Source of the DNA: Lachnospiraceae bacterium
GTDB lineage: Bacteria > Bacillota > Clostridia > Lachnospirales > Lachnospiraceae
DNA length: 54,846 bases
Direction of reading: 5' to 3'
Assembly (NCBI GenBank): GCA_900771955.1
Contig: CAAGPW010000070.1
Location: 1-54,846, forward strand
Below, piece after piece: positions 8,242-15,950 of this stretch; the stretch's first letter is position 1, and each line of letters starts with the position of its first letter. Both the position numbers and the translations under genes were made by a program. Under the pieces are notes generated by a model. The model was not told where the DNA came from. It made no database searches and worked only from the letters and a program-made list of their open reading frames with translations.

Positions 8242-8835
8242 ATGAAAAAATTCAAACAACTGTTTTCAGACTCACTGCGTGAGTTCACTGTGACCAAAAA
8301 TCTGGTTCTCTGCGGTCTTATGGCTGCCCTTGCCATTGTCTTAAGCATGGTTGCAAGCATCTCGATCGGCCCTTACATCCGTGTTGGCTTCTCAGGTCTT
8401 CCAAACCGTATCGTTGAATTTCTCTTCGGTCCGGTTGTCGGCTGCATTTTCGGCGGAGCACTGGACACGCTCAAATTTATTATCAAACCGGAAGGACCGT
8501 TCTTTTTCGGCTTCACGTTTGATGCAATGCTTGCCGGACTCATCTATGGCTGCCTGTTATATCACAAGCCGCTCTCCATCCGACGCGTCGTATTTTCCGA
8601 ATTTCTTGTAAAACTGATCGTGAACTGCTTTTTTAACACGCTGTGGCTCACAATGCTCTACGGCAAGGGATTTTTCGTACTGCTGCCGATGCGTCTTTTA
8701 AAAAATGCGATCATGCTGCCAATCGACAGCGCCATCGTATTTTTCGCCTTAACGCTCACAAGGCAGACCGTCGGAAAGCTCGGATTTCATCTGATCTCCG
8801 CGAAAAAGGTTTCAGAGGAAAAGCGCGCCGCATAA
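8242..8835 (+). CDS. folT: Folate ECF transporter S component FolT
   Basis: 197 residues, mostly hydrophobic with about five to six membrane segments. Features of folate S components are visible: MAALAIVLSMVASISIGPYIRVGFSGLPN near the N-terminus and FGPVVGCIFGGALDTLKFII in the middle. It binds reduced folates or folate and must share an EcfA/A'/T energising module that is not encoded in this window. The Shine-Dalgarno AAAGGAGG (8228-8235) sits seven bases before the ATG and is the likely target of THF riboswitch control. A convergent terminator follows. Confidence 0.92.
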   Translation: MKKFKQLFSDSLREFTVTKNLVLCGLMAALAIVLSMVASISIGPYIRVGFSGLPNRIVEFLFGPVVGCIFGGALDTLKFIIKPEGPFFFGFTFDAMLAGLIYGCLLYHKPLSIRRVVFSEFLVKLIVNCFFNTLWLTMLYGKGFFVLLPMRLLKNAIMLPIDSAIVFFALTLTRQTVGKLGFHLISAKKVSEEKRAA

Positions 8836-8860
8836 GCGTCATTTTCCCCGTCGCCAGTAC

Positions 8861-8908
8861 AAAAAAAGAACCGGTAAGCATTCAAAACACAGATACCGGT
8901 TCTTTTTA
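8861..8908. terminator. Bidirectional terminator between folT and the ABC ATPase gene
   Basis: AAAGAACCGGTA (to 8876) pairs with TACCGGTTCTTT (from 8894), with an A-run before and a T-run after. The minus-strand T-run is followed by the recurring GTA(A/C)TGGCGACG element described in the findings. Confidence 0.9.
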
Positions 8909-8911
8909 TTT

Positions 8912-10480
8912 TTAATATTGGGCACTCCGAAGAAGCTGCTTCGTATATTCCTCTTTCGGATTGTTATAAATTTCTTCGACTGACCCCTGCTCTATGATCT
9001 TTCCCTCTTTTAAGATCAGCACGCGGTCGCAGAGCTGATAAACCACACGCAGGTCATGCGAAATAAATAAAATCGCAGTTCCCAGTTCTTCATGTAACTC
9101 TTTGATCAGTGCAAGTATCTGCGCCTGTATCGTCACATCCAATGCGGAAACCGCTTCATCCGCGATAAAGAATTTCGGATTCAGGATAAGCGCGAGTGCA
9201 ATGCAGACACGCTGTCTTTGTCCACCGGAGAGTTCTCCCGGATATCTCACGAGGTATTCTTCGCCAAGACCAACCCTCTTTAAGATCTCCCCCGCCTTTT
9301 TTTGTCTTGTTTTTCTGTCATCCCGCGTAAAGTTTCTGAGCGGCTCCTCCAATATCCATCCGATCGTTTTAGACGGATTTAATGATCCAAACGGATCCTG
9401 AAACACCATCTGCGGGTGCTCCTCCGCATGTGTGATGATTCCCTCATAGTTTTTGTTTACTCCAAGGAGCGTCCGGGCGATCGTTGATTTGCCGGAGCCG
9501 GACTCGCCTACCAGTCCTACGATCTCACCTTCCGAAATCGAAAAACTCACATCATGCAAAACCTGTATCGTCTCTTTTTTCCCGAACAGTCCTTCCTTTC
9601 GTTTGTCAAAGCAGACATTTAACCCGGAAACAGACAGCACGGTCTTTTCCGATGTTTTTGTTCCTTCTTTTTTCACACGCTCAAATTTCGGTACTGCAGA
9701 AACCAGCTTTCTGGTGTATGCCTGCGCCGGGGTATAAAATATATCATCCGCACTGCCTGCTTCTACAATACTGCCATCCTTCATGACAATCACCTGGTCA
9801 CAGAGCCTGTGCACCAGATGCAGATCATGCGAAATAAAAAGGATTGCCGTGTGTTCTTTTTCATTGATTCTTTGGAGCAGTTCTAAAATCTGTGCCTGTA
9901 TCGTCACATCCAGAGCAGTCGTCGGTTCATCTGCGATCAGCAGTTTCGGTTTGTGTACCATTGCTGCCGCGATCATCACACGCTGTCTCTGCCCGCCCGA
10001 AAGTTCGTGGGGATACGCCGCATAGATCCGCTCCGTATCCAAAAGACCCACATCACGCAGTGCTTCCATAGCTCGTTCTCTTCGTTCTTCTTTGGAAAGA
10101 TCCGTATGGATGCGAAGGCTCTCCTCCACCTGCCAGCCAATGGTCCTGACCGGATTTAATGAAGTCATCGGTTCCTGGAAGATCATTCCGATATCCGTCC
10201 CTCTTAGTTTACATAACTCATTCTCGTCCAGAGAAAGGAAATCTCCCCGGCCTGCAAACTCTATCCCGCCATCTATAATTACATTCTTCCGCTTTGTCAA
10301 AAGTCCGGCAATCGCAAGAGCACTCAGGGATTTCCCGGAGCCGGATTCTCCCACCAGTCCCACACGTTCCCCAAAGCCTATGGTAAGATCAAAATCCGTC
10401 ACCACCTTTTGCGGTGTCTTCTTATCCGCAAATCCGATATTCAGATTTTTTACGCTCAGCAAACATTCTTTCTTTTCCAT
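8912..10480 (-). CDS. Peptide/nickel-class ABC transporter, fused double ATPase (DppD-DppF type)
   Basis: 522 residues carrying two complete ABC domains. Each has a Walker A GESGSGKS (about residues 43 and 310), a signature LSGGQRQRV and a Walker B (LLIADEP in the first, FFIADEA in the second). Fused ATPases of this kind (as in YejF/GsiA) power import through paired DppB/DppC-type permeases. In the second Walker B the residue after DE is Ala rather than Pro, a minor change. The gene overlaps the preceding permease gene by 25 bp and ends 4 bp before a terminator, so it is the last gene of the operon transcribed from about 13917. Confidence 0.93.
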   Translation of the reverse strand: MEKKECLLSVKNLNIGFADKKTPQKVVTDFDLTIGFGERVGLVGESGSGKSLSALAIAGLLTKRKNVIIDGGIEFAGRGDFLSLDENELCKLRGTDIGMIFQEPMTSLNPVRTIGWQVEESLRIHTDLSKEERRERAMEALRDVGLLDTERIYAAYPHELSGGQRQRVMIAAAMVHKPKLLIADEPTTALDVTIQAQILELLQRINEKEHTAILFISHDLHLVHRLCDQVIVMKDGSIVEAGSADDIFYTPAQAYTRKLVSAVPKFERVKKEGTKTSEKTVLSVSGLNVCFDKRKEGLFGKKETIQVLHDVSFSISEGEIVGLVGESGSGKSTIARTLLGVNKNYEGIITHAEEHPQMVFQDPFGSLNPSKTIGWILEEPLRNFTRDDRKTRQKKAGEILKRVGLGEEYLVRYPGELSGGQRQRVCIALALILNPKFFIADEAVSALDVTIQAQILALIKELHEELGTAILFISHDLRVVYQLCDRVLILKEGKIIEQGSVEEIYNNPKEEYTKQLLRSAQY

Positions 10481-11301
10481 CGTTTCCTCTCATGCACTTC
10501 CACCGTTATTCCATCACTCATAAGTGAAAATCCGAGTATCATCAGAATCAGCACCAGTCCGGGCCAGATACAGCTTCCCGGTGAGACAAAAATGTAGGAC
10601 TGTGCCTCTGAAAGCATCCTTCCGAGACTGGCATACGGCGGCTGTACGCCGATACCCAGATAACTGAGGCTTGCTTCCGCAAGTACCGCATTGTTAAATC
10701 CGATCATAAGCGAGGACAGCAGTACCTGACGGATATTCGGAAGGATATGGACAAACATGATCCGAAGGTTTCCGGCTCCGGAGAGTCTCGCCAGCCTGAC
10801 ATACTCCATATCCCGGCAGCGTATGAACTCACTGCGCACAATTCTTGCGAAGCTCGGAACAAACGCAATTCCAAGTGCAAGCACGGTCTGATAATTACCG
10901 GGGCCGAGCACTGCGATGACCACTAACGAGAGCAGGATGCTTGGAAATGCAAACATAACATCCATGATCCGCATCAGTACCTCATCCAGAACCGATCCGA
11001 AATAACCGGTGAAGGCTCCGATCAAAATACCGATACCGCCGCCGAAAACCACCGTCCCAACAGCCGCAAACAGCGTGATCTTACTGCCAGCCATGACGCG
11101 GCTTAAGATATCCCGCCCCAGCTGGTCACAGCCAAACGGATGCTTAAAGCTGCTGCCTGCGAGCTTTGCCGATGCATCCACAGCCTCCGGCGGATAGGGT
11201 GTCCAGATGATTCCCACCAGAACAAAGAGAAGCACGCATACCGTGATGCCACAGCCGATCTTAAAATTATAATTTTTTCTTTTTTTTGATGTATCCATCA
11301 T
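10456..11301 (-). CDS. ABC transporter permease, DppC type
   Basis: 281 residues. An N-terminal membrane segment and an extracytoplasmic stretch (GSSFKHPFGCDQLGRDILSR, the DppC/OppC N-terminal domain) precede about five membrane helices. The cytoplasmic EAA-like loop (EASLSYLGIGVQPPYASLG) contacts the ATPase. The ATG follows directly on the TAA of the DppB-type gene, with a second possible Met one codon on. It forms the channel with the DppB-type partner. Confidence 0.92.
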   Translation of the reverse strand: MMDTSKKRKNYNFKIGCGITVCVLLFVLVGIIWTPYPPEAVDASAKLAGSSFKHPFGCDQLGRDILSRVMAGSKITLFAAVGTVVFGGGIGILIGAFTGYFGSVLDEVLMRIMDVMFAFPSILLSLVVIAVLGPGNYQTVLALGIAFVPSFARIVRSEFIRCRDMEYVRLARLSGAGNLRIMFVHILPNIRQVLLSSLMIGFNNAVLAEASLSYLGIGVQPPYASLGRMLSEAQSYIFVSPGSCIWPGLVLILMILGFSLMSDGITVEVHERKRWKRKNVC

Positions 11302-12243
11302 TTATTCCACCGTAATCCTCGGATCTATTTTCCGATAAATCAGATCCACGCACAGATTTGTCACTATTACTACAAGCGCCATCATCATGATGATGGCCTC
11401 CACCACCGGATAATCCCGGTTGGATATTGAAGTCATAAGGATTCTTCCAAGCCCCGGGATATTAAACACTTTCTCCACGACAATGCTGCCTGTAAAAATA
11501 TCGGCAAGTGCCATTCCAAAAAAAGTCAGTACCGGAAGAAATGCATTTTTCAGTACATGTTTATAAAGCACGCCCGAAATATCATTTCCACGGCTGTACG
11601 CCGTCCTTACATAATCATTTTTCATCTCCGCAAGCAGTGAACTTCTTAACATTTTCACTGCCATGGCTGTCTTTGGAAGAGCAATTGCGACCGCCGGGAA
11701 GAACAGGTATGCAAAAAATTTTCCCGCGTCCACATCATAAGAAACAAAATCTCCCGGAACAAACAGCTTTAATAATACGCCGAAAAACAGGGTAAGCAGG
11801 ATTCCGGAAAAGAACGATGGCACCGCCATGATCACCTGGTTTATCCCCGAAAAGACACTGTCTGCGATCCCGTCCTCATGTTTTGCCATAAAAACCGCAA
11901 GCGGAATGGAGATCACAACTGTCATAAAAAACGCCATAAGTGTCAGTGTAACTGTGATCGGCAGTTTATCCAGGATCATTTCCCGCACCGGCATACTGTA
12001 ACTGTACGATGTTCCGAAGTCCCCGGTAAAAAATGCAAACAGCCACGTCACATACCGCTCCATCAGCGGGCGGTCCAGTCCCATCTGCGCCCGCAGTGCA
12101 GCAAGCTGTTCCGGTGTCGCATCCGTCCCCAGTTTTGCCCTTGCGGGATCTCCCGGTATCAGCTCAAAGGCAAGAAAGAGCAGAAATGATACGATCACCA
12201 GCGTAAGCAGCGTGGTAATGATTTTTTTTGCGATCTGTTTCAT
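11302..12243 (-). CDS. ABC transporter permease, DppB type
   Basis: 313 residues, about six membrane helices. It shows the DppB hallmarks: AFELIPGDPARAKLG after the first helix, LRAQMGLDRPLMERYVTWL, and the loop VVEKVFNIPGLGRILM near the C-terminus. It is the partner of the DppC-type permease immediately downstream. It lies 57 bp after the solute-binding protein gene, with AGGAG just before the ATG. Confidence 0.93.
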   Translation of the reverse strand: MKQIAKKIITTLLTLVIVSFLLFLAFELIPGDPARAKLGTDATPEQLAALRAQMGLDRPLMERYVTWLFAFFTGDFGTSYSYSMPVREMILDKLPITVTLTLMAFFMTVVISIPLAVFMAKHEDGIADSVFSGINQVIMAVPSFFSGILLTLFFGVLLKLFVPGDFVSYDVDAGKFFAYLFFPAVAIALPKTAMAVKMLRSSLLAEMKNDYVRTAYSRGNDISGVLYKHVLKNAFLPVLTFFGMALADIFTGSIVVEKVFNIPGLGRILMTSISNRDYPVVEAIIMMMALVVIVTNLCVDLIYRKIDPRITVE

Positions 12244-12300
12244 ATCCTGCTCTCCTTCCCTTTCTCTTTCATGTTTCCCTTTTGGGCTTATGTTTTTTAC

Positions 12301-13839
12301 CTACTGGTTATCTGCCAGTTTGATCTGTGCAATATCCTGGATATAAAGCGGATAGCATTTATATCCGGTAAATTTTTTATTTAATGCCACCATATCCGGC
12401 AGATCCTGAATGTATACACTCGCTGCCGTATCTGCGAGGATCTCCTCACATTGCTTGTAAGCGGCTGTCTGCGCTTCCTCATCAGCAGTATTTCGTGCCG
12501 CTTCATATGCCGCATCATAATCCGGATTGGAATAATTGATAAAGTTGTTCTTTGCATCGGAATTAAAACGGGATAACATCGCGGATGCCGCAAAATAAGA
12601 TGCATCCACACCGACTAATGTCGCCTCAAAGTTCCGGTTACCGTAAGCATCATCCAGCCAGGTATTCCATTCCACCTGATTGATCTCTGCCGTAACTCCG
12701 ATCTTCTTCAACTGTTCCGCAATGATCTGCGCCGTATCCACATGCTGCGGATAATTGCTTGGAACCGTGATCGTAAAGGTAAATCCGTCACTGTAGCCTG
12801 CCTCTGCCAGTAATTCTTTTGCTTTGTCCACATCATAGCTGTACTTGTCTGCCAGTTCCGGCTCAAAGTATTTCCTGAAATTCGGGAACATGCTGCTACC
12901 GACTTTTACACCCTTGCCATCAGAAACCATATTTATGATCTCATCACGGTCAATCCCGTAACACAATGCCTGTCTCACCAGTTCATTCTGAAACGGTTCA
13001 AAACTGTTATTTAAGTAAAGTCCCTGTACCAGATTCATGGTTCCTTCCACCACATTAAAGTCATCTCCAAGCTGTTCTGCCTGCGTTGTGGTCAGATGCG
13101 CCATCATGTCAATGGAACCACTGTTTAAACTGGTTACAACGGAATCTGTATCGGCACATACCTTAAATGTCACCTGGTCGATATCCGGCTTACCTCCCCA
13201 GTAATCTGCAAAGCTCTCCAGTTTGATATTTTCCTGTACGGAACGGGAAACATATTTATATGGTCCGGTTCCGATCGGATCTGCATCCGGATCGGTATTA
13301 TCCGCAGGGACAATAGCTGCTTTCACGCCAGCCACATAGGACAGAAAGTCTGCATCTGCCTCAGCCAGAGTGATCACCACTGTCTTATCATCCGGTGTCT
13401 CAATGGATGTGATATTAGAAAACGCCGGTATCAGAGCGGAGCCGCTGCTGCTATCGGCGCAGGTTTCAAGGGAAGATTTTACGTCCGCTGCCGTAACAGG
13501 ATTTCCGTTATGGAATTTCACTACGTCTCTCAGGGTAAATGTGTACACAAGCCCGTCATCGGATACTTCGTATCCGCTTGCCACAGCAGGAACTAAATTT
13601 CCATCACTGTCCGGTTTATACAAACCTTCAAACACATTAAACAGAATTTCTCTTGTTCCTGCCGCTTCCGCTTTGTGAGGGTCAAGACTGTCTTCCAAAT
13701 CCTGTGCAATGCCTACAGTGATCTGTGAGGAATTTTTTCCACCTGTTTCGTCACCTGCGTTTCCGCATCCGCTCAGTGCAATAGTCAGTGTTGTGAACAC
13801 GAGTAACAAAGCCTTTACTTTTTTACTTCTTTGTTTCAT
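12301..13839 (-). CDS. Family 5 extracellular solute-binding lipoprotein (peptide/nickel class)
   Basis: 512 residues. The signal peptide ends in the lipobox LSGC (Cys about 25), so the mature protein is lipid-anchored outside the cell. Family 5 traits include DPHKAEAAGTREILFNVFEGL near the N-terminus and YTFTLRDVVKFHNGNPVTAADV, the canonical signature region, with a C-terminal lobe that closes over the ligand. It is the first gene of the importer operon and therefore its specificity subunit. The ligand cannot be told from sequence: oligopeptides, nickel chelates, glutathione and oligosaccharides are all used by this family. Confidence 0.93.
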   Translation of the reverse strand: MKQRSKKVKALLLVFTTLTIALSGCGNAGDETGGKNSSQITVGIAQDLEDSLDPHKAEAAGTREILFNVFEGLYKPDSDGNLVPAVASGYEVSDDGLVYTFTLRDVVKFHNGNPVTAADVKSSLETCADSSSGSALIPAFSNITSIETPDDKTVVITLAEADADFLSYVAGVKAAIVPADNTDPDADPIGTGPYKYVSRSVQENIKLESFADYWGGKPDIDQVTFKVCADTDSVVTSLNSGSIDMMAHLTTTQAEQLGDDFNVVEGTMNLVQGLYLNNSFEPFQNELVRQALCYGIDRDEIINMVSDGKGVKVGSSMFPNFRKYFEPELADKYSYDVDKAKELLAEAGYSDGFTFTITVPSNYPQHVDTAQIIAEQLKKIGVTAEINQVEWNTWLDDAYGNRNFEATLVGVDASYFAASAMLSRFNSDAKNNFINYSNPDYDAAYEAARNTADEEAQTAAYKQCEEILADTAASVYIQDLPDMVALNKKFTGYKCYPLYIQDIAQIKLADNQ

Positions 13840-13917
13840 GTTTTTGATTCCTTTCTCTTTATGAAATTTTTAATTGGCTGTCGGCCTTGACGGCAGTTGC
13901 TCGCCATGCCAGTGCCA
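13840..13917 (-). promoter_or_regulatory. Structured 5' leader of the ABC importer operon
   Basis: The roughly 78-nt leader between the predicted start and the ATG is unusually G+C rich for this genome. It can form GGCA/TGCC around a loop containing GCGAGCAAC and a GTC-aaggcc-GAC hairpin, possibly closed by TGGC/GCCA. It matches no riboswitch class I know. The ribosome site GAAAGGAAT lies at its 3' end. Confidence 0.35.
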
Positions 13918-13923
13918 GAGTTT

Positions 13924-13952
13924 ATTTTAGTGCATTGTGCTTTAAAATGCAA
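13924..13952 (-). promoter_or_regulatory. Promoter of the ABC importer operon
   Basis: Minus-strand TTGCAT (13947-13952), 17 bp spacer, TAAAAT (13924-13929). It starts immediately after the cstA terminator. Confidence 0.65.
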
Positions 13953-13955
13953 TAG

Positions 13956-13998
13956 TAAAAAGAACCACAGCCCGTATTTCAGACTGTGGTTCTTTCTA
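13956..13998 (-). terminator. Terminator of the CstA-type gene
   Basis: On the minus strand, AAAGAACCACAG pairs with CTGTGGTTCTTT, and the hairpin ends in a TTCTTTTTA run. It separates the CstA-type gene from the importer operon. Confidence 0.88.
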
Positions 13999-14019
13999 TA
14001 TGGTAAGCGTATTAATTTC

Positions 14020-15732
14020 CTATGCTTCTTCCTTCTTTGCTGTAAACAGCTTAGACAGGCAGTGGTAAGCAACCAGTGCACCAAGGATCATAAGCAGGAT
14101 CGCAACGATGAGCTGCAGACCTTCTACTAAGAACTGTGCATTTCCTGCAGAAACAGCTCTTACCAGTGCGATGGTTTTCTGAACCAGTGCGGTAAAGGTA
14201 ACTGCAAGCATTGCGAACATAGGGATGTAAAGTGTCCATCCGGTACGTCCTGTCGTCTTTAAGAATACGGCAAGTGCGATCAGTACCATTGCTGCAAGCA
14301 GCTGGTTCGCAGAACCGAATAACGGCCAGATGTTGTTGTATCCGCCAAGTGTTAAAAGCCATCCGAAGAATAATGTAATGATGGTTGCAAAATATTTGTT
14401 GGTAAGAACTTTATGTAAACCATCCATCTTTTCCGGATCTGTGGTATCCACGTAGAACAGCTCCTGGAAAGACATACGTCCGATACGCGCTACGGAATCC
14501 AGTGATGTAAGAGCAAGTGCGGATACACACATGGTCATGAATACCGTTGCAACCTCATTCGGGACACCGAAACGTTCCAGAAATCCTGCAACACCGGAAG
14601 AAAAGATCGAGAACGGAGTTCCGTCCGGCTTTGTTCCGTTTACTGCAACTGCGCCTACAACGACAAGTGCCACGATACCGAGTAAGGATTCTACAACCAT
14701 TGCACCGTAACCTACCATCGGCATATCCTTTTCATTGCTGATGGTCTTTGATGATGTTCCGGAAGATACCAGACTGTGGAATCCGGATACCGCACCACAT
14801 GCGATCGTTACGAACAGGGTCGGGAACATATAAGAAGTGCTTCCGTCTGCTCCGGTCAGTGCAAATCCGTTGAATGCATTAAGCTGCATAGCCGGATGCG
14901 CAACAACAATACCAACAACTGCGCCAATGATCATACCAAGTAACATATATGTAGTCATGTAATCTCTCGGCTGCATCAGTAACCACATCGGCAGTACAGA
15001 TGCAAGGAACAGATATACCATGATGATACCGATCCAGGTAGATTTTGTTGCATAGATCGGAAGATTCATACCAATGGCAAACATGATAACGATGAGCGCC
15101 ACCGCGATCACACCCTTTAATCCCTCATTGATCTTGCCTGTTTTTTTCAGTACCAGACCAAGAATGATCGCAAATACGATAAATAACATAGACACGGAAG
15201 CTGCTGCTCCGTTTGCAAATACCGGTGTTGTCACTGCTGCTCCGGTCGCTGCATCTACCGGGAACGCATTAAAGGTACCCGCAACCATATCTGTAAATGC
15301 TGCAATAACAAGCAGGGTAAACAGCCAGCAGAAAAGCATAAAGAGCTTTCTTCCTGTTTTTCCGATATACTTTTCAATCAGCATACCCATGGATTTTCCT
15401 TCGTTCTTAACCGATGCATACAGTGCACCGAAATCCTGAACAGCACCGAAGAAAAGACCTCCGATGATCAGCCATAACAGAACCGGCACCCAGCCAAATA
15501 CCGATGCCAGGATCGGACCTGTGACAGGGCCTGCTCCCGCGATGGATGAAAACTGATGGGAGAATACCGTAAATTTGGAAGATGGAACGAAGTCCTCGCC
15601 ATCTTCATACTTGTAAGCAGGTGTCTCTGCGTTAGCATCGATTCCCCACTTTTTGGCGAGCCAGCGTCCATAAAGAAGGTAGCCGGCACCCAATGCAACA
15701 ATTCCAATTAAGATAATTACTAAACCGTTCAT
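14020..15732 (-). CDS. cstA: CstA-family carbon starvation protein / pyruvate or peptide transporter
   Basis: 570 residues with about 16 hydrophobic segments. It contains CstA-family blocks: SHQFSSIAGAGPVTGPILA near residue 60, FFGAVQDFGALYASVKNEGKS, and SGFHSLVSSGTSSKTI in the middle. Members import pyruvate or peptides under carbon limitation. The frame could extend to an ATG at 15834, but ATG 15730-15732 is preceded by AGGTGAG at good spacing and begins MNGLVIILIG, the usual family start, so I chose it. Promoter 118 bp upstream, terminator behind, single-gene unit. E. coli CstA is longer (about 700 residues); this shorter form is common in Clostridia. Confidence 0.93.
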   Translation of the reverse strand: MNGLVIILIGIVALGAGYLLYGRWLAKKWGIDANAETPAYKYEDGEDFVPSSKFTVFSHQFSSIAGAGPVTGPILASVFGWVPVLLWLIIGGLFFGAVQDFGALYASVKNEGKSMGMLIEKYIGKTGRKLFMLFCWLFTLLVIAAFTDMVAGTFNAFPVDAATGAAVTTPVFANGAAASVSMLFIVFAIILGLVLKKTGKINEGLKGVIAVALIVIMFAIGMNLPIYATKSTWIGIIMVYLFLASVLPMWLLMQPRDYMTTYMLLGMIIGAVVGIVVAHPAMQLNAFNGFALTGADGSTSYMFPTLFVTIACGAVSGFHSLVSSGTSSKTISNEKDMPMVGYGAMVVESLLGIVALVVVGAVAVNGTKPDGTPFSIFSSGVAGFLERFGVPNEVATVFMTMCVSALALTSLDSVARIGRMSFQELFYVDTTDPEKMDGLHKVLTNKYFATIITLFFGWLLTLGGYNNIWPLFGSANQLLAAMVLIALAVFLKTTGRTGWTLYIPMFAMLAVTFTALVQKTIALVRAVSAGNAQFLVEGLQLIVAILLMILGALVAYHCLSKLFTAKKEEA

Positions 15733-15856
15733 TTTCTCACCTTTCCTCGTGAATGAATTTCCAAAACAGGATGCTCCCCTTAATTTCAACTTCTGGCATA
15801 TATAACTAAAATTCATGGTAGTCATGCCTGCCATAACATCACTGTTTTGTCTATAT

Positions 15857-15885
15857 ACTGTATCACTCTGTCAGAAAAATGTCAA
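15857..15885 (-). promoter_or_regulatory. Promoter of the CstA-type gene
   Basis: Minus-strand TTGACA (15880-15885), 17 bp spacer, TACAGT (15857-15862), close to consensus. The leader to the chosen start is about 118 bases and shows no recognised regulatory RNA. Confidence 0.75.
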
Positions 15886-15950
15886 CAGCCTTCTTTTCAA
15901 ATTCCGTCTTATAAATTTCTATGCATCTTACCATTCCTTCATACATCGCA

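Noticed and set aside
15733..15834. Longer N-terminus for the CstA-type protein
   Set aside because: The extra 34 residues are not like the family and no ribosome site precedes the ATG at 15834, whereas AGGTGAG precedes ATG 15732.
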